This document shows, piece by piece, positions 4,167-5,054 of a stretch of 5,054 bases of DNA. The notes beneath the pieces were generated by a model. The model was not told the origin of the DNA and did not search any database. It saw nothing but the letters and a program-made list of their open reading frames with translations. Location of the stretch: the NCBI GenBank assembly GCA_016840595.1, contig JAEOSA010000156.1:1-5054 (forward strand), written 5' to 3'. Source of the DNA: Candidatus Hermodarchaeota archaeon (GTDB lineage: Archaea > Asgardarchaeota > Hermodarchaeia > Hermodarchaeales > Hermodarchaeaceae). The translations under genes and the position numbers were made by a program. Position 1 is the first letter of the stretch, and each line of letters begins with the position of its first letter.

Positions 4167-5054
4167 TTATCGGATAAGAGTAGTTACTGTTCCAATGCAG
4201 CGAGTATTCGCTTCTCGAGTGACTACTCGGTCACCTACACGAAGCATTTCCGGACCCTTCTTGAACATCATGCGAACTCGTGCCACATCTCCAACCACGA
4301 GGTATTCTTTGTCATAGATTTCTTCAAAGATTATGGGCTGTTGAATTGTTGAACTGTGAAATACTGGTTCATAACCTGGTCGGATTCGAGTGGGATGTCT
4401 GGTAACAATGATAGTTGCATCGAAGGCTCGAACAGCTTTAGTGTCAGCGTCTTCATCGCTAATGATTTGTCCGCGACGTATTTTTTCTGGGTCAATGCGT
4501 TTGATATCAAAACCAAACACGTCCCCTGCTTTGACTCGTTCAACTCGCTTTTTGAAGACTTCAATGGATCCAATTCGTCCCCGCATAAATCGACCCTCTT
4601 TATCAGGGCCACAAAGGACTCTTTGACCTGGTTTGAAGATGCCTTCTTGAACAGTTCCTGTAAGCACTACGTTGGTACCTCGAATTCCTCGGTACACCTT
4701 ATCGATGTAAGCCAAAGCGGGTTTTTCCACGCGCTCATCTGGTATCCGGGTGGGTAGACTTACAAGCGTGCTGCGAAGCAAGTCAAGACCTTCTCCTGTC
4801 ACACAGCTCACTTCAAATACAGGAACAATGACCCGATTACTAATTTCACGATTAATAATGGTAAGATCATCTTCAGACGTGATACGAAGGGGAACATGTC
4901 CGATTTCCTTGATGGTTTCAAAAACAAGATTTTGCACATAGTCCCGCTGAGTTTCGTCACAATCATCAACTTTGTTAATTACAACCAGGAAAGGGAGTTC
5001 TTGGTTAGATACCAATAGCAAGTGTTCACGGGTGATATCATCCAGACGAAGGAT
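4167..5054 (-). CDS. GTPBP1-like translational GTPase, C-terminal part (5' end beyond the window)
   Basis: The frame stays open to base 5054, so this 295-residue piece lacks the P-loop, switch regions and G3 motif, which would lie outside the window. Visible are ITREHL before the G4 motif NKVDD (27-31 of the fragment) and a G5-like SCVTGEG (83-89). An EF-Tu-type domain 2 (about 108-205) has TGTVQEGIFKPGQ and RRGQIISD. Domain 3 (about 208-295) has RHPTRIRPGYEPVFH and a final GPEMLRVGDRVVTRE block. The protein stops right after domain 3 and has no SelB-type winged-helix tail. This arrangement is that of archaeal homologues of GTPBP1/GTPBP2, GTPases related to EF1A and implicated in eukaryotes in ribosome and mRNA surveillance. 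EF1A itself is unlikely, since G4 differs from NKMD and domains 2 and 3 diverge. The exact archaeal role is not known. The gene converges with the membrane protein gene. Confidence 0.85.
   Translation of the reverse strand: MLRLDDITREHLLLVSNQELPFLVVINKVDDCDETQRDYVQNLVFETIKEIGHVPLRITSEDDLTIINREISNRVIVPVFEVSCVTGEGLDLLRSTLVSLPTRIPDERVEKPALAYIDKVYRGIRGTNVVLTGTVQEGIFKPGQRVLCGPDKEGRFMRGRIGSIEVFKKRVERVKAGDVFGFDIKRIDPEKIRRGQIISDEDADTKAVRAFDATIIVTRHPTRIRPGYEPVFHSSTIQQPIIFEEIYDKEYLVVGDVARVRMMFKKGPEMLRVGDRVVTREANTRCIGTVTTLIR

Noticed and set aside
4356..4757. Long plus-strand open frames opposite the GTPase gene
   Set aside because: The minus frame has GTPase G4 and G5 motifs and EF-Tu-type domains 2 and 3. 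The plus frames lack family features and are shadows.

Overview
The window reads as archaeal chromosome. It carries an archaeal/eukaryotic-type ribosomal protein (eL33, formerly L35Ae), a GTPBP1-like translation-family GTPase, a free-standing asparagine-synthase ATPase domain resembling eukaryotic ASNSD1, and a single-domain Roadblock/LC7 protein. The gaps between genes hold TATA-like boxes 25-50 bases before the genes and T-tracts after them. The combination of a Roadblock protein, eL33 and small winged-helix genes fits Asgard archaea, for example a Thorarchaeia-like lineage, but this is inferred from gene content and not from a marker phylogeny.

Layout from left to right. (1) An asparagine-synthase C-terminal-domain protein on + (about 105-986) converges on a Roadblock/LC7 gene on - (1024-1413). 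(2) A promoter region (about 1414-1580) separates that gene from the divergent eL33 gene on + (1581-2054), which has an N-terminal extension of about 66 residues extremely rich in Lys. (3) A basic winged-helix-like protein on + (2234-2605) is followed by a hairpin plus T8 terminator. (4) A compact ArsR-like winged-helix regulator on - (2676-2915) comes next. (5) An AT-rich divergent intergenic region (2916-3161) contains a perfect 16-bp palindrome. (6) A two-gene overlapping + unit (3162-4149) encodes a winged-helix-like protein and an unrecognised protein with two membrane segments. (7) A GTPBP1-like GTPase on - (4167-5054) enters from the right edge and lacks its N-terminal part here.

The genes do not form one pathway. 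Translation is represented by eL33 and the GTPase, and regulation by three different small winged-helix-type proteins within about 1.3 kb. The most distinctive items are the histone-H1-like tail on eL33, the winged-helix plus two-TM pair facing an ArsR-like gene across a palindrome, and the ASNSD1-like ligase with Gln in place of the usual catalytic Glu. I saw no transposon, CRISPR array, tRNA or rRNA.
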